Shown here one piece after another: positions 22,901 to 35,975 of a stretch of 64,000 nt of DNA; position 1 is the first letter of the stretch; each line of letters begins with the position of its first letter. The position numbers were made by a program, and so were the translations under genes. The DNA comes from Dichetophora obliterata (taxonomy: Eukaryota; Arthropoda; Insecta; Diptera; Sciomyzidae): NCBI GenBank assembly GCA_963920525.1, contig OY986439.1:3033001-3097000 (forward strand). The letters are read 5' to 3'. The notes beneath the pieces were generated by a model, which worked only from the letters and a program-made list of their open reading frames with translations, was not told where the DNA came from and searched no databases.

Positions 22901-25150
22901 ATTTCTATTTCTATTTCTATTTCTATTTCTATTTCTATTTCTATTTCTATTTCTATTTCTATTTCTATTTCTATTTCTATTTCTATTTCTATTTCTATTT
23001 CTATTTCTATTTCTATTTCTATTTCTATTTCTATTTCTATTTCTATTTCTATTTCTATTTCTATTTCTATTTCTATTTCTATTTCTATTTCTATTTCTAT
23101 TTCTATTTCTATTTCTATTTCTATTTCTATTTCTATTTCTATTTCTATTTCTATTTCTATTTCTATTTCTATTTCTATTTCTATTTCTATTTCTATTTCT
23201 ATTTCTATTTCTATTTCTATTTCTATTTCTATTTCTATTTCTATTTCTATTTCTATTTCTATTTCTATTTCTATTTCTATTTCTATTTCTATTTCTATTT
23301 CTATTTCTATTTCTATTTCTATTTCTATTTCTATTTCTATTTCTATTTCTATTTCTATTTCTATTTCTATTTCTATTTCTATTTCTATTTCTATTTCTAT
23401 TTCTATTTCTATTTCTATTTCTATTTCTATTTCTATTTCTATTTCTATTTCTATTTCTATTTCTATTTCTATTTCTATTTCTATTTCTATTTCTATTTCT
23501 ATTTCTATTTCTATTTCTATTTCTATTTCTATTTCTATTTCTATTTCTATTTCTATTTCTATTTCTATTTCTATTTCTATTTCTATTTCTATTTCTATTT
23601 CTATTTCTATTTCTATTTCTATTTCTATTTCTATTTCTATTTCTATTTCTATTTCTATTTCTATTTCTATTTCTATTTCTATTTCTATTTCTATTTCTAT
23701 TTCTATTTCTATTTCTATTTCTATTTCTATTTCTATTTCTATTTCTATTTCTATTTCTATTTCTATTTCTATTTCTATTTCTATTTCTATTTCTATTTCT
23801 ATTTCTATTTCTATTTCTATTTCTATTTCTATTTCTATTTCTATTTCTATTTCTATTTCTATTTCTATTTCTATTTCTATTTCTATTTCTATTTCTATTT
23901 CTATTTCTATTTCTATTTCTATTTCTATTTCTATTTCTATTTCTATTTCTATTTCTATTTCTATTTCTATTTCTATTTCTATTTCTATTTCTATTTCTAT
24001 TTCTATTTCTATTTCTATTTCTATTTCTATTTCTATTTCTATTTCTATTTCTATTTCTATTTCTATTTCTATTTCTATTTCTATTTCTATTTCTATTTCT
24101 ATTTCTATTTCTATTTCTATTTCTATTTCTATTTCTATTTCTATTTCTATTTCTATTTCTATTTCTATTTCTATTTCTATTTCTATTTCTATTTCTATTT
24201 CTATTTCTATTTCTATTTCTATTTCTATTTCTATTTCTATTTCTATTTCTATTTCTATTTCTATTTCTATTTCTATTTCTATTTCTATTTCTATTTCTAT
24301 TTCTATTTCTATTTCTATTTCTATTTCTATTTCTATTTCTATTTCTATTTCTATTTCTATTTCTATTTCTATTTCTATTTCTATTTCTATTTCTATTTCT
24401 ATTTCTATTTCTATTTCTATTTCTATTTCTATTTCTATTTCTATTTCTATTTCTATTTCTATTTCTATTTCTATTTCTATTTCTATTTCTATTTCTATTT
24501 CTATTTCTATTTCTATTTCTATTTCTATTTCTATTTCTATTTCTATTTCTATTTCTATTTCTATTTCTATTTCTATTTCTATTTCTATTTCTATTTCTAT
24601 TTCTATTTCTATTTCTATTTCTATTTCTATTTCTATTTCTATTTCTATTTCTATTTCTATTTCTATTTCTATTTCTATTTCTATTTCTATTTCTATTTCT
24701 ATTTCTATTTCTATTTCTATTTCTATTTCTATTTCTATTTCTATTTCTATTTCTATTTCTATTTCTATTTCTATTTCTATTTCTATTTCTATTTCTATTT
24801 CTATTTCTATTTCTATTTCTATTTCTATTTCTATTTCTATTTCTATTTCTATTTCTATTTCTATTTCTATTTCTATTTCTATTTCTATTTCTATTTCTAT
24901 TTCTATTTCTATTTCTATTTCTATTTCTATTTCTATTTCTATTTCTATTTCTATTTCTATTTCTATTTCTATTTCTATTTCTATTTCTATTTCTATTTCT
25001 ATTTCTATTTCTATTTCTATTTCTATTTCTATTTCTATTTCTATTTCTATTTCTATTTCTATTTCTATTTCTATTTCTATTTCTATTTCTATTTCTATTT
25101 CTATTTCTATTTCTATTTCTATTTCTATTTCTATTTCTATTTCTATTTCT
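19969..25150. repeat. 5.18-kb pure TTTCTA hexamer array (~860 copies)
   Basis: Every line of this stretch shows the same 6-bp register of TTTCTA with no visible substitution or indel for 5182 bp. The 1749- and 1736-residue frames over it (LF and IS dipeptides) are free of interruption, which independently supports the purity. It ends at 25150, where TTTCTTTCTAATTC variants begin. The unit is one substitution away from the neighbouring TTTCAA family. It is not coding: open frames arise because the hexamer has no stop in any plus-strand phase. Such purity suggests very recent expansion, or an assembler or consensus-polishing effect. Confidence 0.97.
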
Positions 25151-28100
25151 TTCTAATTCTATTTCTTTCTAATTCTATTTCTATTTCTATTTGAATTTCA
25201 ATTTCATTTCAATTTCATTTCAATTTCATTTCAATTTCATTTCAATTTCATTTCAATTTTATTTCAATTTCATTTCAATTTCATTTCAATTTCATTTCAA
25301 TTTCATTTCAATTTCATTTCAATTTCATTTCAATTTCATTTCAATTTCATTTCAATTTCATTTCAATTTCATTTCAATTTCATTTCAATTTCATTTCAAT
25401 TTCATTTCAATTTCATTTCAATTTCATTTCAATTTCATTTCAATTTCATTTCAATTTCATTTCAATTTCATTTCAATTTCATTTCAACTTCATTTCAATT
25501 TCATTTCAATTTCATTTCAATTTTATTTCTATTTCATTTCAATTTCATTTCAATTTCATTTCAATTTCATTTCAATTTCATTTCAATTTCATTTCAATTT
25601 CATTTCAATTTCATTTCAATTTCATTTCAATTTCATTTCAATTTCATTTCAATTTCATTTCAATTTCATTTCAATTTTATTTCAATTTCATTTCAATTTC
25701 ATTTCAATTTCATTTCAATTTCATTTCAATTTCATTTCAATTTCATTTCAATTTCATTTCAATTTCATTTCAATTTCATTTCAATTTCATTTCAATTTCA
25801 TTTCAATTTCATTTCAATTTCATTTCAATTTCATTTCAATTTCATTTCAATTTCATTTCAATTTCATTTCAATTTCATTTCAATTTCATTTCAATTTCAT
25901 TTCAATTTCATTTCAATTTCATTTCAATTTCATTTCAATTTCATTTCAATTTCATTTCAATTTCATTTCAATTTCATTTCAATTTCATTTCAATTTCATT
26001 TCAATTTCATTTCAATTTTATTTCAATTTTATTTTAATTTTATTTTAATTTCATTTCAATTTCATTTCAATTTCATTTCAATTTCATTTCAATTTCATTT
26101 CAATTTCATTTCAATTTCATTTCAATTTCATTTCAATTTCATTTCAATTTCATTTCAATTTCATTTCAATTTCATTTCAATTTCATTTCAATTTCATTTC
26201 AATTTCATTTCAATTTCATTTCAATTTCATTTCAATTTCATTTCAATTTCATTTCAATTTCATTTCAATTTCATTTCAATTTAATTTCAATTTCATTTCA
26301 ATTTCATTTCAATTTCATTTTAATTTCATTTCAATTCCATTCAAATTTTATTTCAATTTCAATTTCAATTTCATTTCAATTTCATTTCAATTTCATTTCA
26401 AATTCATTTCAATTTCATTTCAATTTCATTTCAATTTCATTTCAATTTCATTTCAATTTCATTTCAATTTCATTTCAATTGCATTTCATTTCAATTTCAT
26501 TTCAATTTCATTTCAATTTCATTTCAATTTCATTTCAATTTCATTTCAATTTCATTTCAATTTCATTTCAATTTCATTTCAATTTCATTTCAATTTCATT
26601 TCAATTTCATTTCAATATCATTTCAATTTCATTTCAATTTCATATCAATTTCATTTCAATTTCATTTCAATTTCATTTCAATTTCATTTCAATTTCATTT
26701 CAATTTCATTTCAATTTCAATTTCATTTCAATTTCATTTCTTTTTCATTTCAATTTCATTTCAATTTCATTTCAATTTCATTTCAATTTCATTTCAATTT
26801 CATTTCAATTTCATTTCAATTTCATTTCAATTTCATTTCAATTTCATTTCAATTTCATTTCAATTTCATTTCAATTTCATTTCAATTTCATTTCAATTTC
26901 ATTTCAATTTCATTTCAATTTCATTTCAATTTTATTTCAATTTCATTTCAATTTCATTTCAATTTAATTTCAATTTTATTTCAATTTCATTTCAATTTCA
27001 TTTCAATTTCATTTCAATTTCATTTCAATTTAATTTCAATTTCATTTCAATTTCATTTCAATTTCATTTCAATTTCATTTCAATTTCATTTCAATTTCAT
27101 TTCAATTTCATTTCAATTTCATTACAATTTCATTTCAATTTCATTTTAATTTCATTTCAATTTCATTTCAATTTCATTTCAATTTTATTTCAATTTCATT
27201 TCAATTTCATTTCAATTTCATTTCAATTTCATTTCAATTTCATTTCAATTTCATTTCAATTTCATTTCAATTTCATTTCAATTTCATTTCAATTTCATTT
27301 CAATTTCATTTCAATTTCATTTCAATTTCATTTCAATTTCATTTCAATTTCATTTCAATTTCATTTCAATTTCATTTCAATTTCATTTCAATTTCATTTC
27401 AATTTCATTTCAATTTCATTTCAATTTCATTTCAATTTCATTTCAATTTCATTTCAATTTCATTTCAATTTCATTTCAATTTCATTTCAATTTCATTTCA
27501 ATTTCATTTCAATTTCATTTCAATTTCATTTTAATTTTATTTCAATTTCATTTCAATTTCATTTCAATTTCATTTCAATTTCATTTCAATTTCATTTCAA
27601 TTTCATTTCAATTTCATTTCAATTTCATTTCAATTTCATTTCAATTTCATTTCAATTTCATTTCAATTTCATTTCAATTTCATTTCAATTTCATTTCAAT
27701 TTTATTTCAATTCCATTTCAATTTCATTTCAATTTCATTTCAATTTAATTTCAATTTCATTTCAATTTCATTTCAATTTCATTTCGATTTCATTTCAATT
27801 TCATTACAATTTCATTTCAATTTCATTTCAATTTCATTTCAATTTCATTTCAATTTTATTTCAATTTCATTTCAATTTCATTTCAATTTCATTTCAATTT
27901 CATTTCAATTTCATTTCAATTTCATTTCAATTTCATTTCAATTTCATTTCAATTTCATTTCAATTTCATTTCAATTTCATTTCAATTTCATTTCAATTTC
28001 ATTTCAATTTCATTTCAATTTCATTTCAATTTCATTTCAATTTCATTTCAATTTCATTTCAATTTCATTTCAATTTCATTTCAATTTCATTTCAATTTCA

Positions 28101-28265
28101 TTTCAATTTCATTTCAATTTCATTTCAATTTCATTTCAATTTCATTTCAATTTCATTTCAATTTCATTTCAATTTCATTTCAATTTCATTTCAATTTCAT
28201 TTCAATTTCATTTCAATTTCATTTCAATTTAAGTTCAATTTCATTTCAATTTTATTTCAATTTCA
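25151..28265. repeat. 3.1-kb minisatellite of 11-bp unit ATTTCATTTCA
   Basis: After a short transition (25151-25194, with two copies of TTTCTTTCTAATTCTATTTC-like sequence), an 11-bp unit equal to TTTCAA plus TTTCA repeats about 275 times. Because 11 is not a multiple of three, each frame yields an 11-residue period, seen as FQFHFNFISIS. Scattered single-base variants (for example TTTTATTTCAA, TTTCATATCAA and TTTCATTACAA) and a few 6-bp phase slips (near 26350 and 26716) are present, so it is older or less homogenised than the hexamer array on its left. Not coding. Confidence 0.96.
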
Positions 28266-30950
28266 TTTCAGTTTCAGTTTCATTTTAATTTAATTTCAAA
28301 TTAGTTTTGTTTTAAATTCATTTTCATTTTAATTTCAATTTCAATTTCTTTAGAGTTGTATTTCATCTTAGTTTGAATTTATTGAAAGAACTTCATAGAT
28401 TTGTCTTTTCATAGAACTTTTTGTTTTTCAAAAAACTTCCTTCATCTATTTCATTTTAATTTCTTTTTTAAAATCTTGATTTTAATCGCCATGAAATCCT
28501 AAAGTAAATATTTCTTGTATTGTCCTTTCTCCTTATGTCAATCAACAAACAACAATAGAAAGCAACCTAAGGAAAGAAAAGATCGGCAAGTGTTTTGCTT
28601 ATCGATTATAGGCGAGACAAACTACCGAAAAACACTTTCGATCCTTTTTGCCTGCCACACTGTGACGCAAAACATAATCAACGAAAAAAAAAAAAAATAA
28701 GTCAGCCAAAAGCCAAGCCAAGCCTATTGCTAACCCATTTTGAAGAGCCATTCGTCAAATTGGCCATTAAACACTTAAGAGCCAACAATGAAGGAAAGCA
28801 ACAACAACAAATTAGATTCACCCTCAAAGAAAAATAAATACTCTGCGAAATTCAATGCAATCGATTTTGAATAAAAGAAAGAAGGACACTCAGGCAAAGA
28901 AAGCAGCCAGTTAGCATCATCTTTTGTTATGCAAAAGGACAAATATGTTTCCCCCCCGACCGATTTCTTTTGAAGGACTTGCCGCGCACTGCCTTTCACC
29001 GTCCTCCCTCAAATTCCGGCCATAAATAATCTTTGTGATTTTTTTTGGCTTTTCGTTTTTTCCTTTTTCGCTTTTTTTTTCATGGTTCAAACTTCTGCCT
29101 AGATAAACGCAGGAGTTGACCAAAACTTACGACTTGCCCATTTTGCTTGTTGTTTTTTGCTTGGCAGAAAAGGCATTCGCTCGATTTGATGTTGGCTTGG
29201 CCAACAATTAAATAAAATGTATTTCAGGTCCTTTCGGGCCGATTCACGCCAAAGTAAATTATTTTTTATTATAGGAAGTTTTCGATGGCTTTAATTAGCC
29301 GAAGTAGCTTTTCGGCTTTGGGTTCTTTTCTTGCGGTAATTTTTCGCTGTTGTTAAGCTGGAGCAGCAGGTGAGTCAGTCAGCCGAGGCTCTTTTAGTTA
29401 AATGGACGTTTTTTGTTTTTGGTTTTTTTTTTGTGCTCAGCATTTTGCTTTGTTGTTGTGCGGGTGTTGAGTGGGTCATTTAGAGAGCTTTTCGCACAGA
29501 CCCTTTATTAGTTTGGACCCAACCTAACGAGAGGAATAAAATAGGGCGTTGAGGTTGAAGTGTTGTTGTTATCGTCTATTTTATTTATGCCGTGGCTTTG
29601 TTTCTCATATTGTTATTATTATTGTTGTTATTGTTGTTGCGGTTGCTGCTTTGTGTTGGTCGTCCTCATATTCGCCTTCGTTGTTGTTGTTGTTGTTGTT
29701 GTTGTCTTCAGCTTAGGCCATTTTTATTAATTTAATTTTATGGCGATTATTTTGATTAGCTTTGTTTTGTTTGCTTTATTTATTGTTGCATATTTTAGGG
29801 CGAATTTCGTGGGATGGCTTGGCAATAGATTAAAGTATTTTTTCATCGCACAAAGCAATTCTATTAAGTTGTTTGTTGTTGTTGGTCGCACAAAAGCACC
29901 ATTTTAAGACACTAGAATTTTAGTTGTCGTTTTGAAGCTTGTTTCATCGATTTCAAATTTAAAGTGTCATAGGCTTGTTGTTGTTTGTTTCAGCAGATTT
30001 TAAATTTTTTTATTTTTTCACTCAATTCATTCCGCCACAAAGTGTGTTACCAACTAGCTTCATATTTCTTCCAACCACTAAAAATCTCGACGTATGCCTC
30101 CCCCCTCTCGCATTCATCTAGGTTTTATGGGCTCCTTAAATTTCCCATAGGCAACATTTGGCACGCATCACTTTCATTTGCTTTTGGTTTTTGTGCTGTT
30201 TTTTTCTGTCTTTTTACAACAAATGCGCACTGTCGGAATTGGCAACAACAACAAATTGTCACATTTGCACTGTCATTTCTTTGTCGCTGCCTCTCGTTGT
30301 TTTTTGTGTTTGTTGTTATTCCATTTCTGCCGTGGTTGTTTTTTTTTCTCTTTGATACGGCAAAGTAAACAAATTAAACGAAATAGATGTAATGGAATGA
30401 AATGAAGAAAATGTTAACGTAAAAACTTGCGGAATTTCGTTTGGCATCATCACCGGAAACGGATATGAAAATTGTAGCTGCTCTTCTATTGTCACTTATT
30501 GTGAGCTAAATGGGGCGTGTGCCATTAGAGTAAAGAAAAAAAAAAACATAAAAAAATCAGCAAAAGGAAAAAGTAGGTACTTTCAGGAATTTTTATATGA
30601 ATTCATATACGTATAATGTTCGAATGACTTTGGATGTGGGTGTGTGGGTGTGGGTTTGAGTGTGACATAGAGTAAGGAACAGCACATAAAAAGCGCAACA
30701 CGTCTGTTACGAAGGCTCTTGCAAAATTGAAGTTGGCTGGTGGGAGGCAACTTTTTACAGCGTACAACTTGTAAAACATGATGTGCTGACATTTTTATTT
30801 GTTTATTAGCGTAAGTGAGTTGCTGCTGTGTGAGTGCGTAAGTAAGTGTGCGTGTGTTGAAATGTTGGCCTAATGGATTTCAACAGCAACTTTTAAAGGT
30901 ATCTTTTATGTCATTAACAAAGTTGCAAAGTGTGTTCAATGGCAAGAATC
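28266..30950. other. Non-coding stretch, relatively complex sequence
   Basis: No exon or RNA gene can be supported. The sequence is less AT-extreme than its surroundings, with many TTG/CAA runs (longest at 29681-29705), GCC-containing words and a GTGTGGGT-rich patch at 30636-30660. This texture resembles unique intronic or regulatory DNA of flies. Overlapping frames of 60-127 codons at 28515-29123 and 29985-30405 occur on both strands and carry no domain. Confidence 0.5.
29681..29705. repeat. TTG trinucleotide microsatellite
   Basis: Eight uninterrupted TTG units (CAA on the other strand), the longest of several in this part of the window. Confidence 0.9.
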
Positions 30951-33900
30951 TTCTTCTTTAAAATTTTACATGGAAACCAGAAAAATAAAAAAAAAATCTG
31001 TTAACCCACTACCAGCCAACTTTACTTTTCCCAATAATAATTTTTCCACATTCTAATTGTGTGATGCTGAACGCATAAATCTGACATTTATTTATTTTTT
31101 TTCTTACTATACTTATCATCAAGAAATAAATAAGGATAACCCTATAATTTGTTTATGTAAATTTAACTTTTTTAACTTTAATGTTTTAAGTGTACGACAC
31201 ATGAAATAATGATTTTTTGTATTTCACTTCTTATTTAAAATAGATAATACTTTCAAATATAAAATTAATTTCTAGTACTAACTAGTGTCTTGTACTGACT
31301 CCAGTATAAGACTTTTTAACGGTTGATTTAATATAATTTTTCAACGATTTTTGGCGAAAGCATTTTTTCTTAATTTAGTTAAAATAAGACCTTTATGAAA
31401 AAAGTTTTATTAGAGTTTTTTTTAAAGAATCCATTTAGAATTTTTTTATAAAAAACTACTTTATATTAATAGTACTTCCTATAAAAATTATAAGTTTTTT
31501 ATGTTTTCTTGAAATTATATATGTATTTTTTTCAATTGCTAAATTACATTATAACAATGCCGATACATTTCGCAACAAAAATTAGGATTATTGATTTTAA
31601 CGAATTTCTTTGACTTCGCTTTTGAAAACCTTTTGCAATAGAAAAAATGGCTTTGTGTGTAACATAGGAGAAAATTGATTTATTGCAAGTATTTAGTTGA
31701 AGATGTGAACTTATTCAAAACTTTGGTTCTCATAATTTTTGATTTAGATTGTCATTTGCATGCGATAGCACAATTAAAATATGCATAATATAATCTTACG
31801 TATTCCTTAAACAAATTTTTTTGTAAATTTCATTGCCCTCTTTTGCCCGTTTGACGAAAAAAAAATAAATAAAAATGATTTTATGTGACACTTAGACAAA
31901 AATCGAAAAGTTCAACTTAAATAACTTTTTCTTCTGATTTGTTTGCAATTCTGTAGAATCATTATCTTGACCGTTGACTAAAATTCGGATAAATTTCATT
32001 TAAGCCCTCTAACACCAAGTTTAACAAACATATGTTGAAATCTTGAGCCATGGCCAGTTTTCCATGTCGGCTCGCCCACTGTGCGCTGTATGTGCTCTTG
32101 GACGCTACAGGGTTAATGTCCATCAACGATAAAAATAAACTAAACATAACATTAATTCCCATACGCTTTTTCAAGGATTTCATTTGAGCTGAGCATAAAA
32201 TTTAATTTAAAAGGCACAAGCATAAATCCCCAAAAGTATGCTTTAAAAAATATGAAAATATATTATTTGGCTGAATAAAAATGCATACTCTTACATAAAC
32301 TCAACCTGCACTCAAGCCCAAATGTTGAAACATGAATTTTATTTTATTCAAATGTATGTGTAGGTATGTAGATTGTGTATTACGTATGTACACATGCATT
32401 TACTATATAGTATGTATTTATAACTAGCAATTCTTTCACTTAGCCCTAGTCAATGAAATTTGTTTGAATAAATTCTGTGTTGTTTTTTTAAATTTTCAAT
32501 TGTATGAAGCATTAAAATAAATATTAATTTAATTCAATTAAAATGTTATAGATAGACATACCTATGTTGTGTGGGCATGCAACAAGAAACTATTTACAAG
32601 CGCTTGAATTGTAATTAAATAAGTTTGCATAAATATTAATTGAAACATTTGTAAAATCAACAGAATCTAGCGTAAAAATCAAACAAGGCAAAAATTAAGC
32701 GATTTTGCGTGAATTTCAATATGTGTATGTGTGTGCATCTCTGTATGGGTTGGACCATACAAAACCAATCTAAATCGATAAAATAGTTGTGTTTATAGTT
32801 AGTTCGAATGTGAGACTGTGTTAGATACATGAACTCATAGTAGTTTTTATTTAATTCAATTTAACACATTTTTAACACATATTATATTTTAGTTTTTTTT
32901 TTAAAATCTTACTTCATATTCGGGCTGGTTTCTTTAAAATGGTAAGTAAGAATCTTAATAACGTCTAACGGATTTTTGTACAATCCAACAATAAAAGTTA
33001 ATGCATACTTTACTTTCCTGTGTAAAAAGCGACTAAGTTGCCGTATGATGTAGAAAATGAGTAAAAACAGGCTTTTTTGTTGTACTGAACTTTTTTGGAC
33101 CCATCTTTCTTGAAAACCGTAAACAAATATCGTAAAAACGTCCGATAGGAATTAAGATATATGTTAGATAAAGTAAAGATGCTCTGATGACCCTTCTCGA
33201 TTTTTTCATATATTTGTGGATTTTTCTTGCATTTTTTTGAAATTTATAATAATAAATGTATATTATTATATAAATAAATATATAAATAATTTGTGGGCAA
33301 TTTGCTCTAGTCCTATATTTTTATATTCTTAAAAAAAATATAAACTTATAAAATGTTTAGTTTTCAACGAGGGAAATAGTTTACATGGTAAAAACAGAAC
33401 CATCTCAAAAAAAGGATATTCTTTTAAACATCTAGATATCAGGCATCTTGTATACAAGGGAATTTTGAAGTACTACGAAGTAAGGCAAAATATACCAGTT
33501 CTGTCATGCATTTGGATTCAAAAATTAAAAATATAACTTTTTTTGACATCCTGCTAAATATAAATGAGTAAATAACTTATAGACAAAAATATTTTAACGA
33601 AATCTATTGGGAAACAGCGGAAATGTAAGCTTCTAAAGTCAAAGTTTTAAATTTTTTCTCATTCTACGCTGATGAATTTTTTTTAACAATATATTCGAAA
33701 ACATTACATTAAAAGCGTAACGGTAAGATATTTTTTAAAATATCTCATATTTCACGTCAAAGGTATAAAAAAAATACAATCATATTGTACAAGCTTACCC
33801 ATCCAGGCCTTTCACCCGATACCTCATTCACCATTATACCTGTAACCAATCCTGCGATCCCTTACTGAAATAAATATATACTTTAAACGATCATACTTTT

Positions 33901-33973
33901 GGTTATAAATCATCGATTTGTAACGGTATGTTACAAGTATTAGAACTACTTAATACCTATTATTACTTATTAC
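30951..33973. other. AT-rich non-coding stretch with a decayed dispersed repeat at its right end
   Basis: Nothing gene-like is visible. Between about 33770 and 33870, words such as ATCATATTGTAC, GATACCTCATTCACCATTATACC and a following CAATCCTGCGATCCC-like tail resemble 46835-46915 (ATCATACTGTGC, GATATCTCATTCACTATTCTATC), so an old dispersed repeat is shared. Its borders are not definable by eye. Confidence 0.45.
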
Positions 33974-34866
33974 CAGGGCTAGGATTTCGATGACATGTCA
34001 TCTTTCTTCTGCTGCTTCGAAGACATTGCCTGGTTATTTAGAACGTCCATTTATGTTTCCTAAATTTCAAATATGAAAAGTTTTTAGGTCATGTTTTCGT
34101 AATTTTTCATAGGTTTTAGTTTTCAGGTAATTTTTACTAGTTTAAGTTATTTTGTTGTCGTTTTTGAACTTTTTCAATTTTTAGAGCATTTTCCGGTTTT
34201 TTAGGTAATTTTAGTGTAATTTTAAAATAATTTTTTGTACGTTTTTTTTTCGTACTAAAAAATGTAAAAATGCCAATTTTAGAACATATTCCTTTAACAA
34301 TAGAGTTCCTTTAGTCAAAAACATTACCTCTCGAAAAAGGAGTAGCTTTGTTTATAGACCTCGATGAAAAACAAGCTCTGCGCGTGCTGAAACTCACGAA
34401 AGGGAATGTAGAAAGATGAAACAAGTGTTAGATAAAAACTCAGGATATGCTAGTTTTTATTAACTCTATTTTTATGCTCTATTGCGAAATATTAGGAGTA
34501 CAAATTTTGATACTCTGAAATTAGAAGAGGCACTTCCATTCGATGACACATCGTCTTTTTAAAATGTTCCTCTCGTCAGTGCAGACGTAGACAAACACAT
34601 TTTGCCATACGATCGACGTTCTTTCAATTTTAATGACTTAAAAATTTTAACTTGCAATAAACTGTTACGCTATGTATAAAAATTATCTAAAATACATTTT
34701 AAGTTTAGTAATGTATTATTTTTTGTTAATTTTTTATGTAATTGTTTGCGTTTTTAACGTAACTTTTGTCAGTTTTTAGGTCATTTTCTGCAGTTGTTAG
34801 GTAATTTTTGTCATTTTTTTAAGGTAATTTTTTGTAGTCTTTTAGGTCATCAAAATCCGAGCCCTA
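33974..34866 (+). mobile_element. Degraded hAT-like element with 8-bp TSD
   Basis: The left end CAGGGCTAGGATTTCGATGAC is mirrored at the right end (reverse complement TAGGGCTCGGATTTTGATGAC, three differences in 21). The flanking octamers CTTATTAC (33966-33973) and ATTATTAC (34867-34874) agree at seven of eight positions, as expected for hAT. TTTTTAGGTAATTTT-like motifs recur inside both termini. On the plus strand around 34565-34680 a broken frame reads VSADVDKHILPYDRRSFNFN. That resembles the hAT C-terminal block usually written as a VDVERSF...DRR pattern, so this is an internally deleted, decayed autonomous copy rather than a pure MITE. Confidence 0.7.
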
Positions 34867-35220
34867 ATTATTACTTATTTTTTTTAATCATTCTTTAGAA
34901 ATTACATCAATTACATATATAATACAAAAATATTAATAATAAGCTAAAAGTAATAATTTTCACTTAATGAATTAAATTATTTCTAAACTTATTAGAAATA
35001 AATTTCTAATTGATAACTGTTTGAAATAATCTAAAAAAAAGAATAAAAACATTTTAAATATAAGAAACTTAAAGCTTAAAATTATTCATCTGGGCGACCG
35101 CCTGGATCGAGCTTTGACTGCCAGCACGTATATAATATATTCACCGCAGTAAAAGTCATAATTTTCAATTAATGAATTAAATTATTTTTAAGTTTATTAT
35201 TAAAAATTTTTTTATTGATT

Positions 35221-35665
35221 ACTATTGAAAATTATCTGAAATAAAAAATTTTAACTCTTAAAAACATAAAACACTTTAGTTTAAATTTTCACCTGCTGCC
35301 GCAAGGATCGAACCCTGGCTCCCAGAACTGGTTATAAGCAACAACAAAAATACTAATTGTAACTAAAACTAATTATAAGTAAACAAAAACAACACTAAAT
35401 ATAAGCAGTACTAAATAATAGTAGAATCTAAGAAAATGCTAAAGACAACAACAACAATATCAGCACTACAGACACGGTATTCTTTCAGACATGAATAATC
35501 TTAAACAGCTACTGACATAATTCACAACAAGTTCATAACGACATGTACATAAGAATTCGAAGAGCCAGGGTTCGATCCTTGCGGCAGCAAGTGAAAATTT
35601 AAACTAAAGTGAATTATGTTTTTAAGAGTTAAAATTTTTTATTTCAGATAATTTTCAAATAAATA
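35221..35665. repeat. Inverted repeat inside repeat R with tRNA-like B-box motif
   Basis: About 35221-35325 and 35560-35665 are near-perfect reverse complements separated by ~235 bp. The conserved core reads GGTTCGATCC in one orientation, which fits an RNA polymerase III B-box. A third, more diverged direct copy of the same ~190-bp unit lies at 34935-35133, and a fourth at 50612-50815. I could not find a matching A-box, so a SINE origin is only a possibility. Confidence 0.55.
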
Positions 35666-35975
35666 TCAACCTCTGCTTCCTTGTTCGAGCCTTACCTCTT
35701 GCTAAGCATGTAGGTATTTATTTTTTTTTGTTTTTTTTTCTATTTTGCCTTCCTTTTATTCTGCACGCTGCGCTACCCGCCGTCATCTCACCATGCTATC
35801 TGCCCTTGCAACAGAATTCAAGCACCGGAGTTGAACTTTGAGGTCGTCTACTATTTAAATTCTTCAGATTCTGCTCGCTGCGCTGCCTCGGTGGCCCTTG
35901 CACCAGAAATCAAGATTTACGTAATTGGCCTTTGCAAAACATTTGAGCCTCTGACTGCATAACTTTTGCTCGCTG

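Noticed and set aside
19923..25172. Open frames of 1749 and 1736 residues (LF and IS dipeptide repeats)
   Set aside because: They arise purely because the TTTCTA hexamer has no stop codon in any plus-strand phase.
25191..26967. Frames with an 11-residue period (FQFHFNFISIS)
   Set aside because: Direct outcome of an 11-bp repeat read in triplets; the pattern breaks at each phase slip.
35285..35330. A tRNA gene at the GGTTCGATCC motif
   Set aside because: Only a T-arm-like segment is visible; acceptor, D and anticodon arms cannot be drawn.
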